A stretch of DNA of 64,000 nt from Bacteroidia bacterium (GTDB lineage Bacteria; Bacteroidota; Bacteroidia; Bacteroidales; Azobacteroidaceae). The notes under the pieces are model-generated. The model was not told where the DNA came from. It was given only the letters and a program-made list of their open reading frames with translations, and searched no databases. The stretch covers positions 1-64,000 of the forward strand of contig BNXY01000007.1 of the NCBI GenBank assembly GCA_025999935.1, read 5' to 3'. Numbering within the stretch: position 1 is the stretch's first letter; each line of letters starts with the position of its first letter. Of the stretch, positions 35,774 through 44,670 are shown one piece after another. The translations under genes and the position numbers were made by a program.

Positions 35774-37929
35774 ACCGTGAATTTTCCGGGTTCGGCAACC
35801 CAATCGTGCTTCTTGTCGTCGAAGAATTTCAAATCATTTACCGAAAGGGTAAAAGTAATCGTTTTTTCTTCTCCGGGCGCAAGATTTACTTTGTCGAATG
35901 CTTTCAACTCTTTTATCGGCCGAACCAAATAGGATTTTTCATCGCCGACATACAACTGAACCACTTCTTTTCCGGCTCTGTCGCCTGTATTTTTTATTGG
36001 CACGGATACCGTTAATGTTTCATTTTCGAGGATGGATTTACGGGAAATCGTTGCTTTTCCGTAAGTGAATTGCGTATAACTCAAACCGTGTCCGAATGGA
36101 AATAAGGCTTTTATTTTATTTTTATCAAACCAACGATAACCGACAAAAATGCTTTCATGATATGTTTCTTCCTTATTAACACCCGGATAATCGCCCAGCG
36201 TATGCGCGCCTACATCGGTCAATCTTACGGGAAAAGTAAAGGGTAGTTTACCGGAAGGATTTACCTCTCCGACCAACACGTTTGCTAAAGCATTACCAGC
36301 TTCGGACCCCGCATACCAAGCTTCCAGAATAGCCGGCGCTTCATTTACCCAAGGCATCGCAACCGCGTTACCGGAAATAATAACTACCACCAAATTCTTG
36401 TTGGCTTTCGCCAAAGCGCTTATCAAAGCATCTTGTCCGTAAGGCAGACCCAATCCCCTGCGGTCGCCGCCTTCGGAATCCTGATGGTCGTGTTTGTTCA
36501 AACCGCCTACGAAAACCACATAATCGGCGCCTTGAGCCACTTGACAGGCTTCGGCAATCAATTCTTCCGGAGAACGTTTATCCGTGAGGTCTTGCTCCGA
36601 TTTCAAACCATCCTGTACGGCAGTGGCTTCCCCGACATACCCGCGGGCATAAATTACTTCGGCTTTCGACCCTACTTTATTTTTGAGACCATCCAAAGGC
36701 GAAATTTCGTATTTTGCTTTCAATGAAGAACTTCCTCCGCCAATCGTCATCTTCTTAAGAGCATTTTCTCCAATCACGGCAATTTTTTTCGTTACATTCA
36801 AATCGATGGGTAAAACTTTATTTTTATTTTGCAAAAGCACAATGCCTTCTTCGGCAATTTGCCGTCCCGCCAATCCGTGTTCGGGCGTGGCAAACGAACC
36901 AAAAGGCCGGTTTCTATCCATCGTTGTGCGGAAAACCATCCGGAGAATGTTCCGTACTTTCTTGTCAACTTCTTCTTCTTTGACTTTTCCCGATTTTATT
37001 AAATTTAAAAACGGATCGGCTAAGTAATAACTGTCGTAGGCATTCGATTTTCCTTCACTCAAGCCATCCGTCCAAGAACCAAACTCCATATCTAAACCAT
37101 GATAAATGGCTTGTTCTGTGTCATTTACTCCACCCCAATCGGAAACAACCACACCATCGAAACCCCATTCTCCACGAAGGATATCATTCAACAAAAATTC
37201 ATTTTGGCAAGCCCATTGTCCTTTGTAGCGGTTGTAAGAACCCATGATAGCCCAAGCTTTTCCTTCCGTTACAGCTGCTTTGAAAGCGGGTAAATAAATT
37301 TCGTACAAAGCCCGGTCGTCCACCACCACATTGACGGTGTGACGGTCAACTTCCTGATTATTCAAAGCAAAATGTTTCACGCAGGCGGCAACGCCATTTT
37401 GCTGTACACCTTGTATATAAGGAATAACCATGCGAGACGACAAATAGGGGTCTTCGCCCATATATTCAAAATTCCGTCCGTTGAGGGGGGTGCGGTATAT
37501 ATTAACGCCGGGGCCTAACAATACATTTTTGTTGCGGTAACGGGCTTCTTCACCAATGGATTTTCCGTAAAGCTTTGACAATTCTGGGTTCCATGTAGCT
37601 GCCAGACTGGTTAAGGCCGGAAATGCCGTACAGGAATCGTTGGTCCATTTTGCCTGATCCCACTCGTCCCAATAAACTTCTGCGCGAATTCCATGCGGGC
37701 CGTCCGTCATCCAGTTTTCAGGGATTCCCAAGCGGGCTACACCCGGGGAACTGAATTTGGACTGGGCATGTACCATTTTTACTTTTTCTTCTAAGGTCAA
37801 ACGGGACAATGCGTCTTCAATCCGTTGTTCAATCGGTTTGGAATCATCCAAATACACCGGTAATTTAGTTTGTGCTGCTACCGAAAAACTAAATGCAACA
37901 CTTAACAGCAAGCAAGTAATAATTTTCAT
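35716..37929 (-). CDS. GH3 beta-glycosidase, periplasmic
   Basis: 737 residues with a signal peptide (LLLSVAFSFSVAAQ). It has the GH3 (alpha/beta)8 barrel, then an alpha/beta sandwich, then a fibronectin-III-like C-terminus (TGDRAGKEVVQLYVGDEKSY). The nucleophile Asp is in FDGVVVSDWGGVND near residue 262. KHFALNNQEVDRH is the conserved substrate-binding loop. The likely activity is beta-glucosidase or beta-xylosidase; the sequence does not separate these. It has its own promoter and a leader hairpin. Its 3' end overlaps nth by 58 bp. Confidence 0.93.
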   Translation of the reverse strand: MKIITCLLLSVAFSFSVAAQTKLPVYLDDSKPIEQRIEDALSRLTLEEKVKMVHAQSKFSSPGVARLGIPENWMTDGPHGIRAEVYWDEWDQAKWTNDSCTAFPALTSLAATWNPELSKLYGKSIGEEARYRNKNVLLGPGVNIYRTPLNGRNFEYMGEDPYLSSRMVIPYIQGVQQNGVAACVKHFALNNQEVDRHTVNVVVDDRALYEIYLPAFKAAVTEGKAWAIMGSYNRYKGQWACQNEFLLNDILRGEWGFDGVVVSDWGGVNDTEQAIYHGLDMEFGSWTDGLSEGKSNAYDSYYLADPFLNLIKSGKVKEEEVDKKVRNILRMVFRTTMDRNRPFGSFATPEHGLAGRQIAEEGIVLLQNKNKVLPIDLNVTKKIAVIGENALKKMTIGGGSSSLKAKYEISPLDGLKNKVGSKAEVIYARGYVGEATAVQDGLKSEQDLTDKRSPEELIAEACQVAQGADYVVFVGGLNKHDHQDSEGGDRRGLGLPYGQDALISALAKANKNLVVVIISGNAVAMPWVNEAPAILEAWYAGSEAGNALANVLVGEVNPSGKLPFTFPVRLTDVGAHTLGDYPGVNKEETYHESIFVGYRWFDKNKIKALFPFGHGLSYTQFTYGKATISRKSILENETLTVSVPIKNTGDRAGKEVVQLYVGDEKSYLVRPIKELKAFDKVNLAPGEEKTITFTLSVNDLKFFDDKKHDWVAEPGKFTVYIGTSSADIKSTVDFELK

Positions 37930-37959
37930 TTTGTTTTTTTATGTTTTTATGTTCATACA

Positions 37960-38008
37960 AAACCCGCATCCAATCCTGCCTTTCGGCACAATTTGGGTAT
38001 GCGGGTTT
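37960..38008 (-). promoter_or_regulatory. Hairpin in the leader of the GH3 gene
   Basis: A 10-bp stem (AAACCCGCAT at 37960-37969 with 37999-38008) falls between the promoter and the start codon. It may be a leader structure or attenuator; no long T-tract follows on the minus strand. Confidence 0.45.
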
Positions 38009-38032
38009 CATATATATTAGAATTATAAAATG

Positions 38033-38063
38033 CAAAAGTAAATATTTTTATTGATACCGCAAA
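38033..38063 (-). promoter_or_regulatory. Promoter of the GH3 gene
   Basis: Minus-strand TTTG (38060-38063) and TACTTTTG (38033-38040) separated by 19 bp. The leader is about 100 nt long. Confidence 0.65.
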
Positions 38064-38593
38064 AACAAAATGCGGAAGTCAGCGATTCAGGGATTAAAAA
38101 ACGATCATCCATAATCAATCCTCTCTTTTAGCAAGAGCAAAAACGTCCCCCTCCTGTAAAATAACAAGAGTAAATAGTAATTATGTATCCCATCGTGTCT
38201 GTGTCGTAAATTTATTAGAGATTATTTATTGAATGTTAGTCTTGACTTCGGGAGCAAGTTCGCGTAGAACATCCGCTGAGGTGTCTTGATGAGGGAGCGG
38301 AGAGCAGGGGAAGTAAATCCTCGAAACGGTGTTTGAGGACATGTTTGTACTTGGACAAAAGTTTTTGTCCCCGATCCTGTGATGATGTTTTTTTTCTCTG
38401 TTCTTTCTTCAGAGCGAAAACCGGGAAATAATGGAATGCAGTTTCTTTGAATAATAAATGCGTTTACCATGCAATAAAATCGCATTTGATTTGCGTTATA
38501 AATGCATATAAATCGCCGGGAAGAGTGTAATTTTATACTCAAAAACAGGGGAAAATAAATATGCAAAAAATCTAAAAAAAGCACACATATTTC
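38064..38593. other. Non-coding stretch, boundary of the second island
   Basis: About 530 bases. One minus-strand frame (38222-38662) has no recognisable domain and overlaps a good promoter; I do not accept it. The stretch marks the change from core genes to A+T-rich accessory genes. Confidence 0.4.
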
Positions 38594-38624
38594 TTTGTAA
38601 TTCAATAAATTATTGCTATCTTTG
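38594..38624 (+). promoter_or_regulatory. Promoter directly upstream of a hairpin
   Basis: TTTG (38594-38597) and TATCTTTG (38617-38624) with a 19-bp spacer, the ideal arrangement. It reads into the hairpin at 38641-38677. Confidence 0.65.
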
Positions 38625-38631
38625 CAGCAGT

Positions 38632-38690
38632 AAAAACAACAGCCGCAAGGCACAGTTATCACAACTTCCTTGCGGCTTTAATTTTTAAAA
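38632..38690 (+). ncRNA. Candidate short non-coding transcript
   Basis: The inferred start is about 7 bp after the -7 box. AGCCGCAAGG (38641-38650) pairs perfectly with 38668-38677 across a 17-nt loop. TTTAATTTTT follows, giving a terminator-like end. The transcript would be only about 55-60 nt and contains no open frame of note. It may be a small RNA, or a remnant leader of a lost gene. Confidence 0.4.
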
Positions 38691-38730
38691 TATGAAAGAA
38701 CACTGTAGTTAGAAGCTCAGCCTCCAACAA

Positions 38731-38744
38731 AGGGGCGAAAGCCC
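38731..38744. repeat. GGGGC-GAAA-GCCCC hairpin
   Basis: A five-bp G+C stem closed by a GAAA tetraloop inside A+T-rich sequence. A stable structure, perhaps another REP-like element. Nothing else is seen in 38691-38943. Confidence 0.5.
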
Positions 38745-38943
38745 CTCCTGCGCGCTCTTGGGCTGCAAATTTAGCCGGAAATATTTATTTATGCAAGATT
38801 TATATCTCTTTTATTTTCAATTAATTATTTTTTAGCTCTGAATCGCTACCGAATCGCTGTGGTTTAGAGAGAAATATCAGGATGTTCAGAAAAAAGTTGT
38901 ATTTTTGCCGAAAAATTGCAAGACACTCAAATGATAAGTTATG

Positions 38944-39049
38944 ATGTTGGATGAATGAATAAAACAGTTGCGCGAAGAGCGACAAATGTCACAGCGAAAG
39001 TATTGATACTGCCTCGTATTGTAAAATGGAGATGCTTTTCAAACGATAA
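38944..39049 (+). pseudogene. XRE regulator, decayed
   Basis: Read with repairs it gives MLDE, stop, IKQLREERQMSQRK, a frame change with loss of about 10 residues, then IDTASYCKMEMLFKR. This matches the XRE protein at 20469-20756 (MLFGERIRQIREEK... EIDTPMYSKIERGDR). One nonsense codon and one deletion inactivate it. It precedes the intact DUF1016 gene by 12 bp, so the original pair was the same XRE-DUF1016 operon. Confidence 0.7.
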
Positions 39050-39061
39050 ACTAAGAATGAT

Positions 39062-40123
39062 ATGGAAATTGCGAAAATAAAAGAAAACAGCGAACAATTA
39101 TTGTTTGGAATAGAGCAGTTGATTGAGCAAACAGGCAGGCAAGTTGCGGTGTATCTAAACACCACAATCAGCCGTCTGTATTGGTCTATCGGCAACTATA
39201 TTATTACTGAAATACAGTATGAAGCCTATTCACAATACGGACAGCAAATTGTGGCGACACTGTCGCAAACATTGACCGAAAAATATGGGAAAGGCTATAC
39301 ATATTCCGCATTGAGACGGATGATAAGAGTAGCAGAAACATTCGATGAAAAAATGTTGGCGACACTGTCGCCAACATTGAGTTGGAGTCATTTTATCGAA
39401 CTGGCTTATATAGAAAATAGTACCAAACGGCTGTTTTACCAACAAATGTGTGTCGCCGAAAAGTGGAGTCTTCGCACGCTCAGGCAAAAAGAAAACACTA
39501 TGCTTTTTGAACGCACCGCCATTGCAGCAAAGCCCGAAGATGTTATTTTACAGGAATTACAAAATATTGACAACCAAGATTTAAGTCCCGATTTGGTTTT
39601 CAAAAATACTTATGTGCTTGACTTCTTGGGTTTGAGCGGTTATTATTCCGAAAAAGACCTCGAAGATGCCATTCTGCACAATTTGGAGCAGTTTATTATG
39701 GAACTCGGTCAGGATTTTGCTTTTGTGGAACGACAAAAACGCATTCCCATTGACAGCGTTGATTATTCGCTCGACCTGCTTTTCTTTCACCGAAAACTGA
39801 ATCGTTTAATTGCTATTGACCTGAAACTCGGCAAGTTTCAACCCAAATACAAAGGGCAAATGGAACTCTACCTGAAATATCTGCAAAAGCACGACCAACA
39901 GCCTCACGAAAATTCGCCTGTCGGCTTGCTGCTTTGCAGCGAGGGCAATACGGAACACATTGAACTGCTGATGCTTGACGAAAAGAATATAAAAGTGGCT
40001 CAATACCTAACCGCCTTGCCCGACAAGCAATGGTTTATTGATAAACTTAATAAATCTATTGCTATTGCACAGGAGAATGCGAAATCGGCAGGGGAAGCAT
40101 TGAAAATGGCAAAAAAAATATAG
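39062..40123 (+). CDS. DUF1016 (YhcG-type) PD-(D/E)XK nuclease
   Basis: 353 residues. The N-terminal helical DUF1016_N domain is residues 1-150 (TTISRLYWSIGNYIITEIQY). The C-terminal nuclease domain follows: VLDFLGLSGYYSEKDLEDAI, LGQDFAFVERQKRIPIDSVD, DLLFFHRKLNRLIAIDLKLG and GQMELYLKYLQKH. These carry the expected Asp, Asp-x-Lys and Gln residues, so it looks active. A palindrome (39355-39375) codes LATLSPTLS and a related one lies at 39249-39270. It is 6 bp upstream of the SIR2-STAND gene, which suggests joint transcription. Confidence 0.85.
   Translation: MEIAKIKENSEQLLFGIEQLIEQTGRQVAVYLNTTISRLYWSIGNYIITEIQYEAYSQYGQQIVATLSQTLTEKYGKGYTYSALRRMIRVAETFDEKMLATLSPTLSWSHFIELAYIENSTKRLFYQQMCVAEKWSLRTLRQKENTMLFERTAIAAKPEDVILQELQNIDNQDLSPDLVFKNTYVLDFLGLSGYYSEKDLEDAILHNLEQFIMELGQDFAFVERQKRIPIDSVDYSLDLLFFHRKLNRLIAIDLKLGKFQPKYKGQMELYLKYLQKHDQQPHENSPVGLLLCSEGNTEHIELLMLDEKNIKVAQYLTALPDKQWFIDKLNKSIAIAQENAKSAGEALKMAKKI
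39355..39375. repeat. Palindrome inside the DUF1016 gene
   Basis: GTTGGCGACA and its mirror around a single base. A weaker relative sits at 39249-39270. Both read ATLSxTL in the protein. Confidence 0.5.
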
Positions 40124-40129
40124 ATAAAA

Positions 40130-43100
40130 ATGGACAATATGACTTTTGACAAAATAATAGAATTCTCGCCCGAAAATCAAAAAGTTTTTGATGAATTAAA
40201 AGTGAAATGTATAAAGGGCGAAATCGTGCCTTATGTGGGTGCGGGTATGTCTGCTTTTGCAAGATTTATACCGATTTTAAAAGGTAGAAATTTATTTCCA
40301 ACTTGGGAAGGTTTGTTAAAAGAAAAATATAAAGAGTATTTTAATAGAGAACTGCCAAAAGATTTAATAGATGCTGCTGAAGAAATAGAACAGAAAATGG
40401 GAAAGGAAAGTTTTTATGAGTACATTCGTGTTACAATGGGAGGCAACCTAAATAATACAGAATGGGAAGTAATTTTAAATCATGCAGAAAGTCAAGCAGT
40501 ATTTTTTATTCCAAAATTATTTAGAAGTGCTATCATTACAACCAACTTTGACCAAATTCTTGAAAAAATACACATAAAACAAGAGAGTGAGATTCCTGTT
40601 GCTTTTCCAAATAATACACAAGAACTTGAAGAGGTAATAGATAACAGAAAACGACTTATTTATAAAATTCACGGTTGTGTATCTGATGCTCAAAACATTG
40701 TGCTTGCCAAAAGTAGATACGGAGCAGTTTATAGCCCAAGTTCTGACCTTGTACATTCATTGACAAAATTATGTTCTGGTTTTCATTTCTTGTTTCTTGG
40801 TTGCAGTTTAACTTTAGACGAAAATGACGGAACAAAAGATTATTCAACAAAATTATTGTTAGACGCACAAGGGAAAAGCCAAATGCCCCACTACGCAATA
40901 ATTGAATGTAAAGAAAATGCAACCGAAGATGAAATAAGGGCAAGACGAGCAGAACTTGAAAGAGAGCATATTTTTCCTATTTTATACAAATATAAAGGAC
41001 ATAATTCTATAATAATCATTATGCAAAAAATTTTAACCGAATATGAAAATCAATTATTTCAAGTTCCGCCTTATAGTTCGGAATTTATAGAACGTAAAGA
41101 TAGTGTTATACGAAAGATAGAAAACAAACTAAATAACGAAAAGACAACAGCACTTACTCTTACTGGTTTTGGCGGAGTTGGTAAAACAAGAATAATGAGT
41201 GAATATGCAAACAAAAAAACAAATGAATACAAGCATATTATTTGGTTTAATGCACTTTCTGCTGATAATGTTCGTGAAGAAATACGAAGATTTGATATAA
41301 AAGAAAAATTAATAGTAGAAACCGAAAAGGATACTGACTTAATTTTTCGAGTATTCAAAAATTGGTTAAAAGAAAATGATAATTGGTTATTTCTGCTTGA
41401 CAATGTTGAGCATTACAAAGATATTAAAGTGTTTTTTGATTTTGACAAAACGATTTCAGGGAAACGGCATATTTTAATAACCTCGCGCAGAGATAAACAA
41501 GAATTTCCCGATATTACAGATATTCCAATTTCAACATTTGAATTGGAAGAATCGCGAAGATTTTTAGAAACTCATACCCAAAAAACGCCTGATGAATATG
41601 CAGATAAAATACACGAATTGCTTGGCGGGCTTCCGCTTGCATTGGAACAGACAGCAGCATATATCAACGAAAGGAATAAAGAAACAACAATATCTTATAA
41701 AGATTACTTTGATTTATTGGAAAAAGACGGGACACTTAAAATTTTGGGCAAAGGCGACCCCGAAAGATATTATTCCGCTTCGGTTGGTGCGACTTATAAT
41801 ATTTCAATACAAAGGATTAAAAACGAATCGGCTAAACAACTATTACACCTTTGCGCTTTTTTTGCACCCGACAATATACACAGTGAATGGTTTGTAAAAG
41901 CAAACGGTGTTTTGCCTGACAAATTAAAAAACGACGTACAAAATGAAACTAATTTTGCTGAAATCAAAAAAGACCTGCAAGCATATTCTTTAGTGAGAAT
42001 AGATAACAGCGAAAGAATAAGTATGCACAGATTATTGCAAGAGGTGATACGAAAATCACTTGAAGAGGAACAGGGAAAGTGGGTTGATAATTGTGTAAAA
42101 ATAGCCAATAAACTTGTTTATAGAAATTTTTCAAAATCCACTTCGGTTACTGATTTTCAAAATTTGCATCCCCATATTAATAACTTAATAAATTGTATTT
42201 CTGTAGAAAATCAATTAATTGATTTATCATTGCTTTATAGATTTATGGGCGATGGCAAAAGATATATGAGTGATTATGAAGAATCTAATGCATGGTACAC
42301 AAAACTACAAAACAAACAAGAGAATCAACCATATAATTCCAATTTAGCTTCAACCTATAATGCAATTGCTGAAAATCATATGTATATGGACGAATTCAAA
42401 AAGGCATGGATTTTTAACAGAAAATCACAAGCTGTATATGAAATGATGCCCGACAACAATGCTGAATCAGTTTCTGACATTTTCAATGATTTTGGAATTA
42501 TCCGTTATAGACAAGGAAAATACAAACCTGCCATTTGGTGGTACAATAGAGCATTACATATTAGGGAAAAAACTTTAGGCAAGTGTGATAAGACGGCAAG
42601 TACATATTTGAATATTGGAGCATGTTATTACAAATTAGGCAAACTTGAGGAATTTATAAAAGTCACTAAAATAGCCAGTAAAATGTATGAAGATACAGTG
42701 GGAATGACAGATTCACACACATATCTTTCATATAGTAACTTAGCATTAGGTTATTCCGAAATGGGTAATCCCCCAAAGGCAATTGGTATATATGACAAAG
42801 TAATTCCAATCTATGAGGAGAAATTTGGTGAACGCCATGCCGAAACGGCTAAACTATATCATAACAAGGCAAAAGCATTATTAGCAGATAAACAGTACAA
42901 AGAAGCAATAGATTTAGTAAACAAAACCATTTTAATAAAAGAAGATAAACTTGGTTTATATCATACTTCAACAGCAAATAGTTATTTTTTAAAAGGGCAG
43001 ATTTGTTGTCAGCAAACAAATCCAGACTTTGATATTTCGCTTATCTTTTTTTTGACATCATATAAAGTTCGTTTATCTAAATTGGGTAAAAGCAATTTGG

Positions 43101-43195
43101 ACACACTTGAGAGTATAAAAGAAATGATAGGCGTATATAAAGAAACAAATAATTCCATAACTTTTGGTGAATGGCTAAAAGAAAAAATGAAATAA
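40130..43195 (+). CDS. SIR2-STAND-TPR defence protein (NLR-like)
   Basis: 1021 residues in three parts. SIR2-like NADase: VPYVGAGMSAFAR (33-45), ITTNFDQILE (about 137-146), IYKIHGCVSD (about 180). STAND/NB-ARC ATPase: Walker A LTGFGGVGKTRIM (about 343-355), Walker B WLFLLDNVEH (about 420), LLGGLPLALEQTAAYI (about 498-512), and an MHD-like MHRLLQEVIR near 632. C-terminal TPR repeats occupy about 700-1000. This is the layout of NLR-like antiphage proteins that bind a phage component through the repeats, oligomerise and deplete NAD+. Residue order and motif conservation suggest a functional protein. Confidence 0.88.
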   Translation: MDNMTFDKIIEFSPENQKVFDELKVKCIKGEIVPYVGAGMSAFARFIPILKGRNLFPTWEGLLKEKYKEYFNRELPKDLIDAAEEIEQKMGKESFYEYIRVTMGGNLNNTEWEVILNHAESQAVFFIPKLFRSAIITTNFDQILEKIHIKQESEIPVAFPNNTQELEEVIDNRKRLIYKIHGCVSDAQNIVLAKSRYGAVYSPSSDLVHSLTKLCSGFHFLFLGCSLTLDENDGTKDYSTKLLLDAQGKSQMPHYAIIECKENATEDEIRARRAELEREHIFPILYKYKGHNSIIIIMQKILTEYENQLFQVPPYSSEFIERKDSVIRKIENKLNNEKTTALTLTGFGGVGKTRIMSEYANKKTNEYKHIIWFNALSADNVREEIRRFDIKEKLIVETEKDTDLIFRVFKNWLKENDNWLFLLDNVEHYKDIKVFFDFDKTISGKRHILITSRRDKQEFPDITDIPISTFELEESRRFLETHTQKTPDEYADKIHELLGGLPLALEQTAAYINERNKETTISYKDYFDLLEKDGTLKILGKGDPERYYSASVGATYNISIQRIKNESAKQLLHLCAFFAPDNIHSEWFVKANGVLPDKLKNDVQNETNFAEIKKDLQAYSLVRIDNSERISMHRLLQEVIRKSLEEEQGKWVDNCVKIANKLVYRNFSKSTSVTDFQNLHPHINNLINCISVENQLIDLSLLYRFMGDGKRYMSDYEESNAWYTKLQNKQENQPYNSNLASTYNAIAENHMYMDEFKKAWIFNRKSQAVYEMMPDNNAESVSDIFNDFGIIRYRQGKYKPAIWWYNRALHIREKTLGKCDKTASTYLNIGACYYKLGKLEEFIKVTKIASKMYEDTVGMTDSHTYLSYSNLALGYSEMGNPPKAIGIYDKVIPIYEEKFGERHAETAKLYHNKAKALLADKQYKEAIDLVNKTILIKEDKLGLYHTSTANSYFLKGQICCQQTNPDFDISLIFFLTSYKVRLSKLGKSNLDTLESIKEMIGVYKETNNSITFGEWLKEKMK

Positions 43196-43200
43196 ATATT

Positions 43201-43356
43201 ATGCCCTCACCTCAAAACATAGAACCCAATAAACTACCGCAAAAGCCCAATCAGTTTATCATTTTCAAAACCGAAGATGCTCAAATTTCGGTAGATGTGC
43301 GTTTTGAAAGCGAAACGGCGTGTGAAGGAAAAACGCAGACAAAAGAGGTAGGATGA
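43201..43356 (+). pseudogene. rhuM 5' fragment, copy A
   Basis: MPSPQNIEPNKLPQKPNQFI then IFKTEDAQISVDVRFESETA corresponds to the first 40 residues of RhuM. The coding similarity stops before the WLTQKQ motif. The remaining residues are out of register. It lies 5 bp after the SIR2-STAND stop and just before dinD. Confidence 0.7.
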
Positions 43357-43378
43357 AAAAATTAAAAAGAATAACACA

Positions 43379-44299
43379 ATGGATAAAGAATTAAAATCTT
43401 TTGAAGATATACGTCAAATTACAGATACCGGTAAAGAATATTGGTTAGCACGCGATTTGCAAAAACCGCTTGGTTATGACAAATGGGAAAACTTCTCAAA
43501 AGTCATAGACCGTGCAATGCTTGCCTGCGACACTTCGGGATTTGATGTTTCGGAACATTTTCCTGCCGTCAGGAAAACGATAGAAATGCCTGTTGGGGAA
43601 CAGTTCGGTTCACGGGGTTTTCCCGATGTCAGGAAAACCCCGAATACAGGGTTAGGTTTTCCCGATGTCAGGAAAACCAAAAATATCGTTGATTACCAAC
43701 TTTCTCGCTATGCCTGCTACTTGATTGTTCAAAATGGCGACCCTCGAAAAGAGCAAATCGCTCTGGGGCAAACCTATTTTGCCATTCAAACATACCGGCA
43801 GGAACTAAACGATAAATACAATCAACTTGCCGAAGACAAGAAACGCCTGCTATTGAGAGGCGATATTAAACAGATGAATCAACTTCTTGCAGAAGCCGCA
43901 AAAGGTGCAGGCATTATTTCCAACGAAGAGTACGCCGTATTTCAAAATCGTGATTATCAGGGCTTATACGGCGGACTTTCGGTTGCCGATATTCATTACA
44001 AAAAGCAACTTGACGAAAAAGATAAAATCTTGGATTTTATGGGAAGCGAAGAAATGATTGCAAACTTGTTTCGTATTTCTCAAACACAAAGCAAAATTAC
44101 AAGGGAAAATATTAACAATAAAGAACTTGCAAGTTATGCCCATTTCACCGTTGGGAAAGAAGTAAGAGAGGCAATAATGCGGCTTGGCGGAGTTATGCCC
44201 GAAGATTTACCAACACCCGAAAAAGGAATTATAGCACTCGAAAAAGAGGCAATAAAAAAATTGAAAGAGAAAAATAAGGAAATAATGACAGATGAATAA
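43379..44299 (+). CDS. dinD: DinD-like protein (DNA-damage-inducible protein D family)
   Basis: 306 residues. The N-terminal BRO-like part reads FEDIRQITDTGKEYWLARDL and QKPLGYDKWENFSKVIDRAM. NIVDYQLSRYACYLIVQNGD and LGQTYFAIQTYRQEL follow, all typical of DinD. In Escherichia coli DinD is SOS-induced and inhibits RecA. Residues about 60-100 contain three hairpin-encoded segments (FPAVRKT, FPDVRKT, FPDVRKT) that are not part of the family and expand a loop. The frame is intact. No LexA-type operator is recognised upstream. Confidence 0.82.
   Translation: MDKELKSFEDIRQITDTGKEYWLARDLQKPLGYDKWENFSKVIDRAMLACDTSGFDVSEHFPAVRKTIEMPVGEQFGSRGFPDVRKTPNTGLGFPDVRKTKNIVDYQLSRYACYLIVQNGDPRKEQIALGQTYFAIQTYRQELNDKYNQLAEDKKRLLLRGDIKQMNQLLAEAAKGAGIISNEEYAVFQNRDYQGLYGGLSVADIHYKKQLDEKDKILDFMGSEEMIANLFRISQTQSKITRENINNKELASYAHFTVGKEVREAIMRLGGVMPEDLPTPEKGIIALEKEAIKKLKEKNKEIMTDE
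43558..43678. repeat. Three palindromic elements in dinD
   Basis: Stems: 43558-43565 with 43570-43577; 43614-43623 with 43632-43641 (10 bp); 43655-43662 with 43671-43678. All share the arms GGTTTTCC and GGAAAACC around CGATGTCA. Each reads FPxVRKT in frame. Confidence 0.85.
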
Positions 44300-44311
44300 T
44301 AATTAAATTTT

Positions 44312-44665
44312 ATGCCCTCACAACAAAACATAGAACCCAATAAATTCCCCGAAAAGCCCAATCAGTTTATCATTTTCAAAACCGAAGATGATAAAATTTC
44401 GGTAGATGTGCGTTTTGAAAGTGAAACGGCGTGGCTCACTAAACCACGCAAGGGAGTGGAGAAAACAGGTTTTCCTGATGTCGGGAAAACCAAAAAAAAT
44501 TCCCGTAGGGAAACGAAGTTCGGCGTTAGCCAATATCGTTCGGTAGAAAGGTCAAAACACGTTACCGCCCTGCATTCCGTAGGAATGCAAAGCTCGGTAG
44601 AAACGGCGAAATACCCACCTTTGACAACATTCCGTAGGAATGTAAGCAATGAAATATCAAAATAA
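44312..44665 (+). pseudogene. rhuM 5' fragment, copy B, with stacked palindromes
   Basis: About 46 residues of RhuM (to ETAWLT) are followed by a run of palindromes instead of the rest of the gene. These are GGTTTTCC...GGAAAACC (44468-44491), TTCCCGTAGGGAA, GCATTCCGTAGGAATGC and ACATTCCGTAGGAATGT. The open frame of 117 codons survives but is not a protein family I know. The gene ends 5 bp before a GIY-YIG gene. This is the first unit of a tandem duplication. Confidence 0.7.
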
Positions 44666-44670
44666 AATAT

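Noticed and set aside
38222..38662. 146-codon frame on the minus strand
   Set aside because: No domain, odd composition, and it overlaps the well-formed promoter and hairpin at 38594-38677 on the other strand.
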